Assembly (NCBI RefSeq): GCF_000413935.1 | Contig: NZ_KE340380.1 | Coordinates: 806,001-870,000, forward strand | DNA from: Acinetobacter colistiniresistens | Lineage (GTDB): Bacteria > Pseudomonadota > Gammaproteobacteria > Pseudomonadales > Moraxellaceae | Reading direction: 5' to 3' | DNA length: 64,000 nucleotides | Part shown: positions 1 through 9,919 of the stretch, one piece after another | How positions within the stretch are numbered: the first letter of the stretch is position 1 | Layout: each line of letters begins with the position of its first letter | The notes under the pieces: model-generated | What the model was told of the DNA's origin: nothing | Database searches by the model: none | The model's input: the letters and a program-made list of their open reading frames with translations, nothing else | Made by a program: the position numbers and the translations under genes

Positions 1-198
1 GAATCAAGTTTGCGTTGGCCTCGTCCAACCCGTGCAGGTGATAAAATTCATGTAGAAATTGAAATCACGGCGATTGTACCCTCTAAAACAAAAAATGATC
101 GGGGTATCGTCAGCTATGTGACACAAGCTTTGAACCAGCATGGTGATGTGCTATTAATATCGACAACCAAAATTATGGTCTTTAGAAAGCCCACTTGA
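1..198 (+). CDS. MaoC-family dehydratase, C-terminal fragment (cut by window edge)
   Basis: The reading frame is open from the first base and ends at a TGA at 196-198, giving the last 65 residues of a protein whose start lies outside the window. The segment GDKIHVEIEI, followed by PSKTKNDRGIV and NQHGDVL, matches the C-terminal strands of the hot-dog fold of MaoC-like enoyl-CoA hydratases, where a 'G-D-x-[IL]-x-V' strand and an 'NQ-x-G-[ED]-V' turn are usual. These enzymes hydrate acyl-CoA double bonds or act on related thioesters. The active-site Asp/His pair would be in the missing part. The AraC-type gene downstream may belong to the same metabolic locus, but this is inference. Confidence 0.7.
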   Translation, partial: ESSLRWPRPTRAGDKIHVEIEITAIVPSKTKNDRGIVSYVTQALNQHGDVLLISTTKIMVFRKPT

Positions 199-326
199 TT
201 GTTGAACATTCAGTGACTCTTTTGTCCAACAATTTTTATGATTGATTATTTTATTTCATGTAAAGATGTTTAAGACTTAAATGTTTAAAAGATATTGGCA
301 AAATTGATGAGCGCCACGGAAAGCAC

Positions 327-1352
327 ATGAAAACAACCACAACTCGTCAAGATCAAGGAATACCAGGTGTCTATGGCTTATTGCTCTTAGACGTGGTTTC
401 TCGCTGGGGATATAGCGATGAAACATTGTTTGCACCGTTTCATTTAACCAGCGAACAACTGGCTGATCCGAACTTCAGAATTCCAACACCCATTGCGAAT
501 GAATTGGTGAAACACTCTTTGCGCCTGACAGGTGAAAGTACCCTTGGCTTTCACCTAGGAACGCAAATGCGGATTTCCATTCATGGCTTTATTGGCTATG
601 CCATTATGACGGCGCATGACATTACCGATGCCATAGCACTGGCAAGCCGGTTTATTCAGTTACGCCTTCCCTTTTTGCAGCTTTATTTTTCTACTTTTGG
701 ACCGAAAGCGACCCTACAACTACAATGTGATATTGAAGTTGAGCCATTACGCACTGAAATTATTTTAGGCCTGACCATTGGTATTATGACCATGGCTAAA
801 GCCCTGACTGGCATTGAAGATCTAAGAGGTGAAGTCGATCTGGACTTCGCTGAACCCGCTGGCTTTGAAAAATATAAAGATAAATTGAGCAGCAGCATTC
901 GTTTTAATCAACCGCATTTAATTTCCAGCTTCGATAAAAAATATCTAGGCTTAAAGATGGTCAATGCAGACCCAATTGCCAGCCAGATTGCAATTAACCA
1001 ATGCGAAACAGAGTTGTCTGCTTTAGGTGAGCGCCGCCGCTTAGCCATGCGTGTCCGTGATATCCTGACCAATTCAGAACAGCATTATTTAAGTATTGAA
1101 AGTGTGGCTGAGCGCTTGCACATGTCAGACCGAACCCTCAAACGCCAACTTGCGGCCGAGGGCACGTCCTTCTCGACCTTGGTAGATGAAGTGCGTTATC
1201 GCCATGCCACCTCTCTGCTCTCTCGAACCGATTATAGTCTGGAACAAATCGCAGATGAATTAGGCTATTCAGATGTCGCCAACTTTAGCCGTGCCTTTAA
1301 GCGCTGGAGTGGCCGTAGTCCAAGTAACTGGCGTAAAGACCCTTACTTATAA
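327..1352 (+). CDS. AraC-family transcriptional regulator
   Basis: A 341-residue regulator with the two-domain plan of the OruR/ArgR-like AraC subgroup. Residues about 20-210 form an arabinose-binding-like ligand domain, and the last 100 residues carry two helix-turn-helix motifs (SVAERLHMSDRTLKRQL, and LEQIADELGYSDVANFSRAF followed by KRWSGRSP). The terminal 'GYSD-x-[AS]-x-FSRAFKRW-x-G-x-SP' block is the family signature. Regulators of this type usually activate a neighbouring catabolic gene set in response to a small molecule. The effector cannot be read from sequence. An earlier ATG at 307 is in another frame and closes at once, so the ATG at 327 is preferred. The gene stands between the MaoC fragment and gcvH, in the same direction. 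Confidence 0.88.
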   Translation: MKTTTTRQDQGIPGVYGLLLLDVVSRWGYSDETLFAPFHLTSEQLADPNFRIPTPIANELVKHSLRLTGESTLGFHLGTQMRISIHGFIGYAIMTAHDITDAIALASRFIQLRLPFLQLYFSTFGPKATLQLQCDIEVEPLRTEIILGLTIGIMTMAKALTGIEDLRGEVDLDFAEPAGFEKYKDKLSSSIRFNQPHLISSFDKKYLGLKMVNADPIASQIAINQCETELSALGERRRLAMRVRDILTNSEQHYLSIESVAERLHMSDRTLKRQLAAEGTSFSTLVDEVRYRHATSLLSRTDYSLEQIADELGYSDVANFSRAFKRWSGRSPSNWRKDPYL

Positions 1353-1439
1353 TTTCTTCAGACTCGAAAGCTTTTGTTTTTATTGAAAAGCATGTATAAA
1401 CCAAATAAAAATGATACGACAGATTGTTAAGGAGTTGTC

Positions 1440-1814
1440 ATGAATCATCCAGCAGAATTGAAATATGCACGTACGCATGAGTGGGTAAGAATCGAGGGTG
1501 ACCTTGTTGTGACGGGAATTACTGACCATGCTCAAGATGAGTTGGGTGATTTAGTCTATGTGGAAACGCCAGAAGTTGGCAGCCACGTTACGGCGACTGA
1601 ACAAGCAGGCATTGTTGAATCAGTAAAAACAGCCTCTGATATTCACGCACCAGTGTCTGGAACAGTGGTTGAAGTCAATACTGATCTTGAAGATGACCCT
1701 GATTTTGTCAATGATGAACCTTATGGCAAAGGCTGGATTTATAAAATCAAACCAGACAATATGGCTGACGTAGAAAAGTTACTTTCAAACAGCGAGTATG
1801 AATCAGGTTTATAA
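1440..1814 (+). CDS. gcvH: glycine cleavage system H protein
   Basis: A 124-residue lipoyl carrier protein. It shuttles the aminomethyl group of glycine between the P, T and L proteins of the glycine cleavage complex in the cytoplasm. The lipoylated lysine is Lys63 in the block [18 protein letters not shown], and the N-terminal [12 protein letters not shown] motif is typical of GcvH. Length equals the family norm. The start has a clear AAGGAG ribosome site at 1429-1434. gcvT and gcvP are not beside it, so it stands alone here. An intrinsic terminator follows directly. No glycine-riboswitch-like structure was recognised in the short leader. Confidence 0.95.
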   Translation: MNHPAELKYARTHEWVRIEGDLVVTGITDHAQDELGDLVYVETPEVGSHVTATEQAGIVESVKTASDIHAPVSGTVVEVNTDLEDDPDFVNDEPYGKGWIYKIKPDNMADVEKLLSNSEYESGL

Positions 1815-1852
1815 TTGCTGATTGATAAATATCGCCTGATATTGCCAAGTAG

Positions 1853-1882
1853 AAACCGAGTTATATGCTAACTCGGTTTTTT
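1853..1882 (+). terminator. intrinsic terminator after gcvH
   Basis: A ten-base-pair stem (AACCGAGTTA / TAACTCGGTT) with a TATGC loop is followed by a T run. It sits between the convergent ends of gcvH and the LPMO gene and may serve both. Confidence 0.85.
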
Positions 1883-1899
1883 ATTTTATAAAACATAGA

Positions 1900-3063
1900 C
1901 TATTTTATTAAGATCCAGGCATCCTGCCAGTTCGAGCCTGTCACAGGGACATATTGATGGGCTTGGACTGTACACCAACCGCTATAAGGAAATGGCTTAC
2001 ACTGATAAATACGCCCATCGCTGCCCAATACTTTGGTGCCAGCTTTATATGTACTGATATTTTTTGGATAAACAAAATCATAAGAACCACCACTGCTTGG
2101 TGCACGTTCAATTTTAATCTCAACCCACTGAATCCCGCTGTTTAAACTACTATAAACATCATTCTTACCCGCGGCAGGAATAATATCACCATTACTATTT
2201 TTAATACCTGCACGTAAGGCGCTATGTTCTCGATTAATGGCTTCTGCCAATAAACGCGGCCAAACATTTCGACTGCCATTGGCAATCGTTGTAATCCGTA
2301 ATTCTGTTTTTAGATTCGAATTTTCACCAGTGTTATCAAAAACGCGTGTTGATACGCGATCATTTGGCAATAAGTCATCCAGCGGATTGATATCTCCAAT
2401 ATCGTTCCAACTTTGAATCGGTTTCGGTGGTTGTGGATCCACTGGTGTTGTTGGGCTACCTGAACCGACATTGACATCAATGACATTGTAAAATGCATTG
2501 CTGGTATCACCGATATCCCATACAGCCAAAATTACATGGTAACCACTTCGATCTGTAGGCACATGACAACGGTGCGTCACCACGCTGGCAGGTTTTTGAT
2601 ATTTACCATCTATTGTACAAAAGGGATTGAGATCAAAAGAACTGCGTGCCAATGGCATTGAAGGATTCCATCCTTGTTTGGTCATAAAGTAACGCCAGCC
2701 CTGCGTAACATGTGCAGCAGTCAATTGCCAAGTAAAATCATTCGCTCCAGTAGGCAAATTTGTTTTAACCCAACGCGTTGCAGATTGTGCATTCAACTCA
2801 GAAAATTGACTCAAATTGGCATTGGCAATCTGTCCATCTGGTGGACCTGATTGTGGAAATCCTTTGGCCGCTTCTAAACTTTGAGGCTCCCAAACAATGC
2901 TGCCACATTGACTATTCTTGTTCAGCTTACATGCATAAGCCCGTGACTCAGGTTTAAGCACATAGCCATGTGCAAAAACCAATGAAGGCACCGTGGGTAG
3001 GACCAATATTCCAACCGAGATTAAACTACGTTGAATGAAGTGACGAATCATCATTATTTTCAC
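1900..3063 (-). CDS. secreted lytic polysaccharide monooxygenase (AA10) with chitin-binding domain
   Basis: A 387-residue secreted enzyme. The signal peptide (residues 1-31, ending VFA) would leave His32 as the new N terminus (HGYVLKPESRAY). This His, with His118 in LTAAHVTQGWRYF, forms the copper 'histidine brace' of AA10 enzymes, which oxidatively cleave chitin or cellulose. The block GYHVILAVWDIGDTSNAFY is characteristic of the family. A Pro-rich linker near residue 208 leads to a middle region and then to a C-terminal CBM5/12-like chitin-binding domain (TYKAGTKVLGSDGRIYQC ... WQDAWILIK). The family fold is seen clearly. The substrate (chitin) is inferred from the C-terminal domain. No partner chitinase is nearby. 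Confidence 0.92.
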   Translation of the reverse strand: MKIMMIRHFIQRSLISVGILVLPTVPSLVFAHGYVLKPESRAYACKLNKNSQCGSIVWEPQSLEAAKGFPQSGPPDGQIANANLSQFSELNAQSATRWVKTNLPTGANDFTWQLTAAHVTQGWRYFMTKQGWNPSMPLARSSFDLNPFCTIDGKYQKPASVVTHRCHVPTDRSGYHVILAVWDIGDTSNAFYNVIDVNVGSGSPTTPVDPQPPKPIQSWNDIGDINPLDDLLPNDRVSTRVFDNTGENSNLKTELRITTIANGSRNVWPRLLAEAINREHSALRAGIKNSNGDIIPAAGKNDVYSSLNSGIQWVEIKIERAPSSGGSYDFVYPKNISTYKAGTKVLGSDGRIYQCKPFPYSGWCTVQAHQYVPVTGSNWQDAWILIK

Positions 3064-3895
3064 CTTATTTATTTCACTTATTTATTGTTGTTAAGCATTG
3101 GTGTTCTTAAGACACCTCTTAGACCATAGGTCAGCCACTTGAACAAGACAACCACCTCCTCTGTAACGATCTGTAAGAGCTCAGTTGAGTGGATCACAGG
3201 AATATAAAGTTATGTTGACTGAATCAAATTATTGAATAGCTCCGTTATTTTTAGCTTAATCAAAAAAACTCGAATTGAATGCGAGCTAAGTCAGTAAATC
3301 ACGGCACAACACCATCGCTTGAATAATTTTATTCTTAGCTATACACGGGCTATCAATTTCATCGTATAAGGCATAACCCTGCACCAGACCCAATCAGCCA
3401 AGAATTTATAGCTGATCCATCACAATATCTATTCTTAGAAAAGCCTCCAACGGCGTAATGAATCGGTATGAAATACTCCAAATCAATTTTTATTAGCAAA
3501 ACGACTTCACGTTCTATTTTTATAAATGAACTTCGCTGAATTGTTGCCTTTGTAACTTCATGTATCATCTTTTTTGATCGGTTTTTAGCCCTGTTGTTTT
3601 AATCTACAGATGTACTTTTTATGAATTGTAACTTTTAAACACATTGTGCTTTATTTTTAAACATATACTTTTGCTTTTTTGATGAAAAAAAATCTATTTT
3701 TTAGATTAAAAGATTAATATTCATAGGTTTATTTTAAATTACATAAACAATACAAATAAAATACACAATAATAACAGTATTTTAAAAATCATTTATGCTT
3801 GAATCTGTGACCTTATCAATCCCAAGAATAGTCATTGATTTTTAGCTATTCGGGTGTGATTGCAAATTATGGATATGTAAGGACAGGCATCCATT
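3064..3895. other. AT-rich intergenic region between LPMO gene and putP
   Basis: About 830 bases without a convincing gene. The only longer frame, 70 codons on the reverse strand at 3359-3568, has no recognisable domain and no good ribosome site. The last 250 bases are very AT-rich and probably hold the putP promoter region. No repeat, tRNA or riboswitch was recognised. Confidence 0.5.
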
Positions 3896-5392
3896 ATGAA
3901 TTTTTCTAATCCCACAGTTGTTATCTTCGTGGTCTATATTCTGGCCATGCTTGGCATCGGTTTATACGCCTATTTTTCTACCAAAAATCTTGATGATTAT
4001 ATTCTTGGAGGCCGAAGTCTAGGCAGTTTTGTCACCGCGTTGTCTGCGGGCGCATCCGATATGAGTGGTTGGTTGCTCATGGGTTTGCCTGGTGCCATTT
4101 ACTTAACAGGATTATCAGAGTCATGGATTGCCATCGGCCTGATTATTGGTGCATGGCTAAACTGGTACTTGGTTGCTGGACGTTTACGCGTACACACTGA
4201 AGTACAAAACAATGCCCTGACCTTACCCGATTATTTTACTGGCCGTTTTGATGACCAGAAGAAAATCTTACGCGTCACATCTGCATTGATTATTCTTGTA
4301 TTCTTCGCAATTTATTGTGCTTCTGGCATGGTCGCTGGTGCACGTTTATTCGAAACCTTATTCCACTTACCGTATAGCACGGCATTATGGCTTGGTGCAT
4401 TTGCAACAATTGGTTATGTATGTATTGGTGGCTTCCTTGCCATCAGCTGGACAGATACTTTCCAAGCAGGTTTAATGATTTTTGCCTTGTTACTGCTTCC
4501 AATCGTGACTTACATGTCTTTAGGCATCGGTATGGAAGAGTTTACTGCAGTTGTTGAAAGTGTGCGTCCACATGCATTTGATTTTGCGTCAAACTTAAGT
4601 GTTGTTGCGATTCTTTCAGCTGCTGCTTGGGGCCTAGGCTATTTTGGTCAACCGCACATTCTTGTCCGCTTCATGGCTGCTGATTCAGTAAAATCAATTC
4701 CAGCCGCACGCCGTATCGGTATGACTTGGATGGCGCTTTGTTTAGCAGGTGCCGTAGGATCAGGCTTTATCGGTATCGCGTATTTCCAAATGCATCCTGA
4801 ACTTGCAACAGCCGTATCTAGCAACCCTGAAACAGTATTCATGGAACTTACCAAGATCCTGTTCAATCCATGGGTTGTTGGTGTGATTCTTGCTGCGATT
4901 TTGTCTGCAATCATGAGTACATTGAGCTGTCAGTTATTGGTATGTTCGAGTGCCTTAACCGAAGATTTATACAAAGGCTTTATCCGTAAAAATGCATCTC
5001 AAAAAGAGCTGGTTTGGGTTGGCCGCGGCATGGTGATTGCTGTTGCAATGCTTGCGCTTGCACTTGCTCAGAATCCTGAAAGCAAGGTACTTGGCTTGGT
5101 TGCATATGCTTGGGCGGGTTTCGGTGCCGCGTTTGGTCCACTCATCATCCTTTCATTGTTCTGGAAACGTATGACCCTAAACGGCGCATTGGTGGGTATG
5201 GTTGTTGGTGCCCTCACTGTAATCCTGTGGAAAAACTTCTTCGGTTACACAGGCATCTACGAAATTATTCCAGGCTTCGTTTTTGCATTAATCAGCATTG
5301 TTGTGGTGAGCTTACTGGGTAAAGCACCAAATGCAGCTGTAACAAGCCGCTTTGAACAAGCTGATGAAATCTATGCACGTGAAATGAAATAA
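3896..5392 (+). CDS. putP: sodium/proline symporter
   Basis: A 498-residue inner-membrane transporter of the solute:sodium symporter family, with about 13 hydrophobic segments along its whole length. It imports L-proline with Na+. The segment LGGRSLGSFVTALSAGASDMSGW (split by family convention into the TM2 sodium/proline site) is the PutP signature, and SAIMSTLSCQLLVCSSALTED in the second half contains the conserved Ser/Thr sodium-site helix. Length agrees with E. coli PutP (502). Next to it lie an Lrp-type regulator in the opposite direction and putA, so uptake and oxidation of proline are encoded together. A strong terminator follows. Confidence 0.95.
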   Translation: MNFSNPTVVIFVVYILAMLGIGLYAYFSTKNLDDYILGGRSLGSFVTALSAGASDMSGWLLMGLPGAIYLTGLSESWIAIGLIIGAWLNWYLVAGRLRVHTEVQNNALTLPDYFTGRFDDQKKILRVTSALIILVFFAIYCASGMVAGARLFETLFHLPYSTALWLGAFATIGYVCIGGFLAISWTDTFQAGLMIFALLLLPIVTYMSLGIGMEEFTAVVESVRPHAFDFASNLSVVAILSAAAWGLGYFGQPHILVRFMAADSVKSIPAARRIGMTWMALCLAGAVGSGFIGIAYFQMHPELATAVSSNPETVFMELTKILFNPWVVGVILAAILSAIMSTLSCQLLVCSSALTEDLYKGFIRKNASQKELVWVGRGMVIAVAMLALALAQNPESKVLGLVAYAWAGFGAAFGPLIILSLFWKRMTLNGALVGMVVGALTVILWKNFFGYTGIYEIIPGFVFALISIVVVSLLGKAPNAAVTSRFEQADEIYAREMK

Positions 5393-5408
5393 TTCTAATA
5401 AGTAAATT

Positions 5409-5430
5409 AAGGGGCCTTCGGGCCCCTTTT
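5409..5430 (+). terminator. intrinsic terminator after putP
   Basis: AAGGGGCC and GGCCCCTT enclose a TTCG tetraloop, followed by a short T run, just after the putP stop. Confidence 0.9.
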
Positions 5431-5437
5431 GTTTTGC

Positions 5438-5929
5438 TTAAAATTTGGCACGTGATTTAATTTTTATTTTGGAGCTATCTTTTACCACCTGCATAACGGG
5501 ATAGCTACGCGTTTCCTTAACCCCAGGGAGCTGCCACAATATTTGCCCCGCAATACGACGAAACTCCTCCATGCCTGCGCTACGTAGTTTAATCAGGAAG
5601 TCAAAACCTCCACTGACCATATGGCATTCCACAATTTCTGGATATTGGGTTACCGCATCAATAAAATCATCCAAGATATGCGGCGTGGTTTTATCCAGTA
5701 GCACCTCTACAAAGACCAAAAAGTTTGCGTTTAGCTTATTTGGGTTAAGCTTTGCCTCATATCCCAAAATAAATTCATCCTTTGTCAACTTCTGGACACG
5801 TGCCATCACCGCAGTCGGTGAAAGGTTCACTAATTCTGCCAATTTACTGTTAGAAATCCTTCCATCTGCTTGAAGAATATCCAGAATTTTTAGATCAGTT
5901 CGATCTAGTGCATAAATAGGGCCATTCAA
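5438..5929 (-). CDS. Lrp/AsnC-family regulator, probable proline-catabolism regulator
   Basis: A 163-residue one-component regulator. The N-terminal third is a winged helix-turn-helix (DLKILDILQADGRISNSKLAELVNLSPTAV) and the rest is the RAM ligand-binding domain (GGFDFLIKLRSAGMEEF). Proteins of this family form dimers to octamers and bind an amino acid. The gene lies between putP and putA and is divergent from putA with a gap of about 120 bases. In Agrobacterium an Lrp-type PutR in the same position activates putA with proline. The same role here is inference, supported by the lack of a DNA-binding domain in this PutA. Confidence 0.88.
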   Translation of the reverse strand: MNGPIYALDRTDLKILDILQADGRISNSKLAELVNLSPTAVMARVQKLTKDEFILGYEAKLNPNKLNANFLVFVEVLLDKTTPHILDDFIDAVTQYPEIVECHMVSGGFDFLIKLRSAGMEEFRRIAGQILWQLPGVKETRSYPVMQVVKDSSKIKIKSRAKF

Positions 5930-6049
5930 CTGAATTTTCCTCTAAAAAATAAGTAAATTATAGTGAGTTACTCGGGATTTATTCTGTAATCATAAATTAT
6001 CTAAACCTCTCTGCTCAATATGTTTTAGAGATTGTTATTGGAATTTAGT

Positions 6050-9000
6050 ATGAATACATTGGATACTCCCGCACAAATGGACACAGCTCACACAGACGGT
6101 TATATCACCGAATTTAAAGAAAAAAGTGAGTTTGAGCAACGCATTAATACTGCATGGCGTCGTGCAGAGCCTGAAGCAGTCGCTGTACTTGCTGAAGCAG
6201 CAAATATCTCCCCTGAACTTGATCATAAAATTTATGAGCTTGCATTTAGCCTAGCGCATAATTTACGTGAGCGTAAAAGCTCGGCTGGTAAAGCTGGTAT
6301 CGTTCAAGGTCTACTGCAAGAATTCTCACTTTCTTCACAAGAAGGTGTGGCATTGATGTGTTTGGCCGAAGCCTTACTTCGTATTCCAGATACAGCAACA
6401 CGTGATTTATTGATCCGTGACAAAATCAACCAAGGCAACTGGAAAGAACACGTTGGTCAAAGTAACTTGATGTTCGTGAACGCTGCAGCTTGGGGTTTGA
6501 TGTTAACTGGTAAGTTAATGGAAACACCAAAGCAAACCAGCTTATCCAGTGTTTTAACCGGTCTATTGGCACGCAGTGGCCGCGGTATCATCCGTAAAGC
6601 GGTTGACGTTGCTATGCGCATGATGGGTGAGCAGTTCGTTACCGGTGAAACCATCGGTGAAGCACTTGAACATGCAAAACCATTTGAGCACAAAGGTTTC
6701 CGTTATTCATACGACATGTTGGGTGAAGCTGCGCTCACTGAACATGATGCGGAACGCTATTACAACGACTACACGCAAGCCATTCATGCGATTGGCAAAG
6801 CATCAAACGGTCGTGGTGTTTATGATGGCCCAGGGATCTCAATCAAGCTTTCTGCTTTGCACCCACGTTATCAACGTGCACAGATCGACCGTGTTCATCA
6901 CGAACTTTATAGCAAAGTGTTCGAACTTGCTTGCTTGGCAAAACAATACGACATCGGTTTAAACATCGATGCCGAAGAATCTGAACGTTTAGAAATTTCA
7001 CTCGAGTTACTTGAGCGCTTATGTTTCGAACCAAAACTTGCCAACTGGAAAGGCATTGGTTTCGTCATTCAGGCCTACCAAAAACGTTGTTTCTACGTTG
7101 TTGATTATATCGTTGATCTTGCAAAACGCAGTAACAAACGTTTGATGATCCGTTTGGTGAAAGGTGCGTACTGGGACAGCGAAATCAAGAAAGCGCAAAT
7201 TGATGGTATGACTGACTACCCTGTGTTTACCCGTAAAGTTCACACCGACTTGTCTTACATTGCATGTGCGAAAAAATTACTTGCTGCACCCGATCAGGTG
7301 TATCCACAGTTTGCAACACACAATGCACAATCACTTGCAACGATTTATAACCTTGCTGATCCAACTAAATACTACCCGGGTCAATACGAGTTCCAATGCT
7401 TGCACGGTATGGGTGAGCCATTGTACGAGCAAGTTGTCGGTGCTAAAGAAGATGGTAAGTTAGGCGTTCCATGTCGTGTTTACGCACCAGTAGGTAACCA
7501 TGAAACCTTATTGGCTTACTTGGTACGTCGTTTACTTGAAAATGGTGCAAATACATCATTCGTAAACCGTATTGCAGATAAAACCTTAAAAGTTGAAGAC
7601 TTGATTCAGTCTCCAATCAAAGATATTCAAACTGCTGCGAAAGAAGAAGGTCAGCTCGGCTTAAAACACCCTGCGATTCCGCTTCCGCATAATCTTTACC
7701 CATTACGTCCAAACTCAAATGGTTTTGATCTCAATAACGATCAACCATTGGCAGCCTTGGATGCGACTGCACAGAAATTGCGTAGCCAGATTTGGAAAAG
7801 TACACCTTTACTTGGTTTTGAATCAATAGTTCATGACGAAAGTAATGCACTTGCAATTACAAACCCAGCTCAAAACAGCGAAGTAGTTGGTTATGTCAAT
7901 GAAGCAACCAGTGCTGATGTACAACTGGCGCTAGAAGCAGCGGTTCAAGCTGAACAAAGCTGGGCTGCAACAGATAAAGTTGAACGCGCTGCATGTTTAA
8001 AACGTGCCGCTGACTTGATGGAATCGCGCATCCAAGAATTGATGGTATTACTTTGCCGTGAAAGTGGTAAAACTTATGCCAATGCGATTGCCGAAGTACG
8101 TGAAGCGGTAGATTTCTTACGTTACTACGCCACTCAAATCGAAGCTTTACCGGTAAATGCACAAGTAAAACCATTGGGTACCGTATTGTGTATTAGCCCA
8201 TGGAACTTCCCGCTTGCAATTTTCTCTGGTCAGATTGCAGCTGCATTAGTCAGTGGTAACTGTGTGATTGCCAAACCTGCGGAACAAACTCCACTGATCG
8301 CAGCTCAAGCAGTTCAAATGCTTTGGGAAGCTGGTGTGCCGCACGGCGTTGTGCAACTTCTTCCAGGTCGTGGCGAAACAGTTGGTGCTCAATTAAGCCA
8401 AGATGATCGTATCCAAGGGATTATGTTCACAGGTTCGACTGAAGTTGCAAAAATCTTGCAAAAGACAGTTGCAAAACGTTTATCTCCAAATGGCCAACCA
8501 ATTCCGTTAATTGCGGAAACAGGTGGTCAAAATGCGATGATCGTAGACTCTTCTGCACTCACTGAACAAGTTGTATTGGACGTTGTAAGTTCTGCATTTG
8601 ACAGTGCGGGTCAACGTTGTTCTGCACTTCGTATTTTATGTGTGCAAGAAGATAGTGCGGCAACGGTCATCAAAATGTTGAAAGGTGCAATGCAACAGTT
8701 AATCGTTGGTAATCCTGCGATCTTAAAAACTGATATTGGCCCAGTGATTGATACTGAAGCAAAACAAACCATCGATACACACATTCAAAAGATGAAATCT
8801 AAGGGTTACCCTGTTCATCAATTAATGTTTAACGATGCAGTGAGCCAACAAGCCCTTGCACAAGGTACTTTTGTTCCTCCTACAGCAATCGAATTACCGA
8901 ACCTTGACGACTTAGAACGCGAAGTGTTTGGTCCAGTCTTGCACATCATTACTTACAAGTATGGTGAACTTGAGCAATTGATCGACCGTATCAATGCTAA

Positions 9001-9811
9001 AGGTTATGGCTTAACCATGGGTCTACACACACGTATCGATGAAACCATCAATACTGTGATCCAACGTGCTGAAGTGGGTAACTTATATATCAACCGCAAC
9101 ATCGTGGGTGCAGTAGTCGGCGTACAACCATTTGGTGGTGAAGGCTTATCGGGTACAGGTCCAAAAGCAGGTGGTCCATTGTATATGTACCGCTTGATGG
9201 AGCATTGTTCAGAGAAAGTATTGGCAACGCCATTTGCGGTGAAAGCTGAAATTTCTCAGTTTGATGCGGTATCAAATGTTGCTTATCAAAGCTTATTGTC
9301 TTGGGCAAACCAAAACATGCCGCAAGCAATCACAGCGATTCCAGCATTTGGTGTAGGCAAGTTCTACGAACTGCAAGGCCCAACGGGTGAAAGCAACCAA
9401 TACATTATCTTGCCACGTCATCGTGTACTGTCGATTGCCAATGATGAAGCAAGCCAGTTGCAGCAATTACTTGCGATTTTCTCCGTCAGCAGTACTGCGG
9501 CTGTACTGAAAGACAATGCATTCTTAACTAAACACAAAGCGTCTTTACCTAAAGATGTCTTAGATGCGATCACTGTGATCTCAAGTGTTGAAAAAGATGC
9601 GTTTGACGCAGTACTTCATCACGGTTCTGTTGAGCAATTGCAAGACTTGCAAACTCAAGTTGCTGCCCGTTCAGGTGCGATTGTTGGTATTACTCAGCTT
9701 CAAGCGAATGAGCAAATTCCTTTAGAACGTCTTGTTATTGAACGTGCAATCAGTGTGAATACTGCTGCTGCTGGTGGTAACGCAAGCTTAATGACTTTAT
9801 CTGAAGACTAA
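6050..9811 (+). CDS. putA: bifunctional proline dehydrogenase / glutamate-semialdehyde dehydrogenase
   Basis: A 1,253-residue enzyme that oxidises proline to glutamate in two steps, proline dehydrogenase (FAD) and P5C dehydrogenase (NAD). The proline dehydrogenase barrel covers roughly residues 190-500 (GPGISIKLSALHPRY, LMIRLVKGAYWDSEIK). The aldehyde dehydrogenase covers about 580-1050, with the catalytic Cys857 in SAGQRCSALRIL and the ETGGQNAMIVD glutamate block. About 200 further residues form the C-terminal domain of type B PutA. There is no N-terminal ribbon-helix-helix, so it should not autoregulate. An upstream TTG at 6032 is in frame, but the ATG at 6050 gives the usual N terminus. 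It is probably membrane-associated when reduced, passing electrons to ubiquinone. Confidence 0.95.
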   Translation: MNTLDTPAQMDTAHTDGYITEFKEKSEFEQRINTAWRRAEPEAVAVLAEAANISPELDHKIYELAFSLAHNLRERKSSAGKAGIVQGLLQEFSLSSQEGVALMCLAEALLRIPDTATRDLLIRDKINQGNWKEHVGQSNLMFVNAAAWGLMLTGKLMETPKQTSLSSVLTGLLARSGRGIIRKAVDVAMRMMGEQFVTGETIGEALEHAKPFEHKGFRYSYDMLGEAALTEHDAERYYNDYTQAIHAIGKASNGRGVYDGPGISIKLSALHPRYQRAQIDRVHHELYSKVFELACLAKQYDIGLNIDAEESERLEISLELLERLCFEPKLANWKGIGFVIQAYQKRCFYVVDYIVDLAKRSNKRLMIRLVKGAYWDSEIKKAQIDGMTDYPVFTRKVHTDLSYIACAKKLLAAPDQVYPQFATHNAQSLATIYNLADPTKYYPGQYEFQCLHGMGEPLYEQVVGAKEDGKLGVPCRVYAPVGNHETLLAYLVRRLLENGANTSFVNRIADKTLKVEDLIQSPIKDIQTAAKEEGQLGLKHPAIPLPHNLYPLRPNSNGFDLNNDQPLAALDATAQKLRSQIWKSTPLLGFESIVHDESNALAITNPAQNSEVVGYVNEATSADVQLALEAAVQAEQSWAATDKVERAACLKRAADLMESRIQELMVLLCRESGKTYANAIAEVREAVDFLRYYATQIEALPVNAQVKPLGTVLCISPWNFPLAIFSGQIAAALVSGNCVIAKPAEQTPLIAAQAVQMLWEAGVPHGVVQLLPGRGETVGAQLSQDDRIQGIMFTGSTEVAKILQKTVAKRLSPNGQPIPLIAETGGQNAMIVDSSALTEQVVLDVVSSAFDSAGQRCSALRILCVQEDSAATVIKMLKGAMQQLIVGNPAILKTDIGPVIDTEAKQTIDTHIQKMKSKGYPVHQLMFNDAVSQQALAQGTFVPPTAIELPNLDDLEREVFGPVLHIITYKYGELEQLIDRINAKGYGLTMGLHTRIDETINTVIQRAEVGNLYINRNIVGAVVGVQPFGGEGLSGTGPKAGGPLYMYRLMEHCSEKVLATPFAVKAEISQFDAVSNVAYQSLLSWANQNMPQAITAIPAFGVGKFYELQGPTGESNQYIILPRHRVLSIANDEASQLQQLLAIFSVSSTAAVLKDNAFLTKHKASLPKDVLDAITVISSVEKDAFDAVLHHGSVEQLQDLQTQVAARSGAIVGITQLQANEQIPLERLVIERAISVNTAAAGGNASLMTLSED

Positions 9812-9837
9812 TTTTAGAGATATTAAGTCTCTCAATG

Positions 9838-9870
9838 ACCCGAATCATGTTTACATGGTTCGGGTTTTTT
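9838..9870 (+). terminator. intrinsic terminator after putA
   Basis: A 12-base-pair stem (ACCCGAATCATG paired with CATGGTTCGGGT) around a TTTA loop is followed by six T residues. Confidence 0.9.
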
Positions 9871-9919
9871 ATTATGTTCTAGATCATCTTATTCCTATTA
9901 TAAAAATGAGACTATTTAG

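Noticed and set aside
3359..3568. 70-codon reverse frame in the gap before putP
   Set aside because: No recognised domain, no clear ribosome site and AT-rich surroundings; it may be a relic but cannot be supported.
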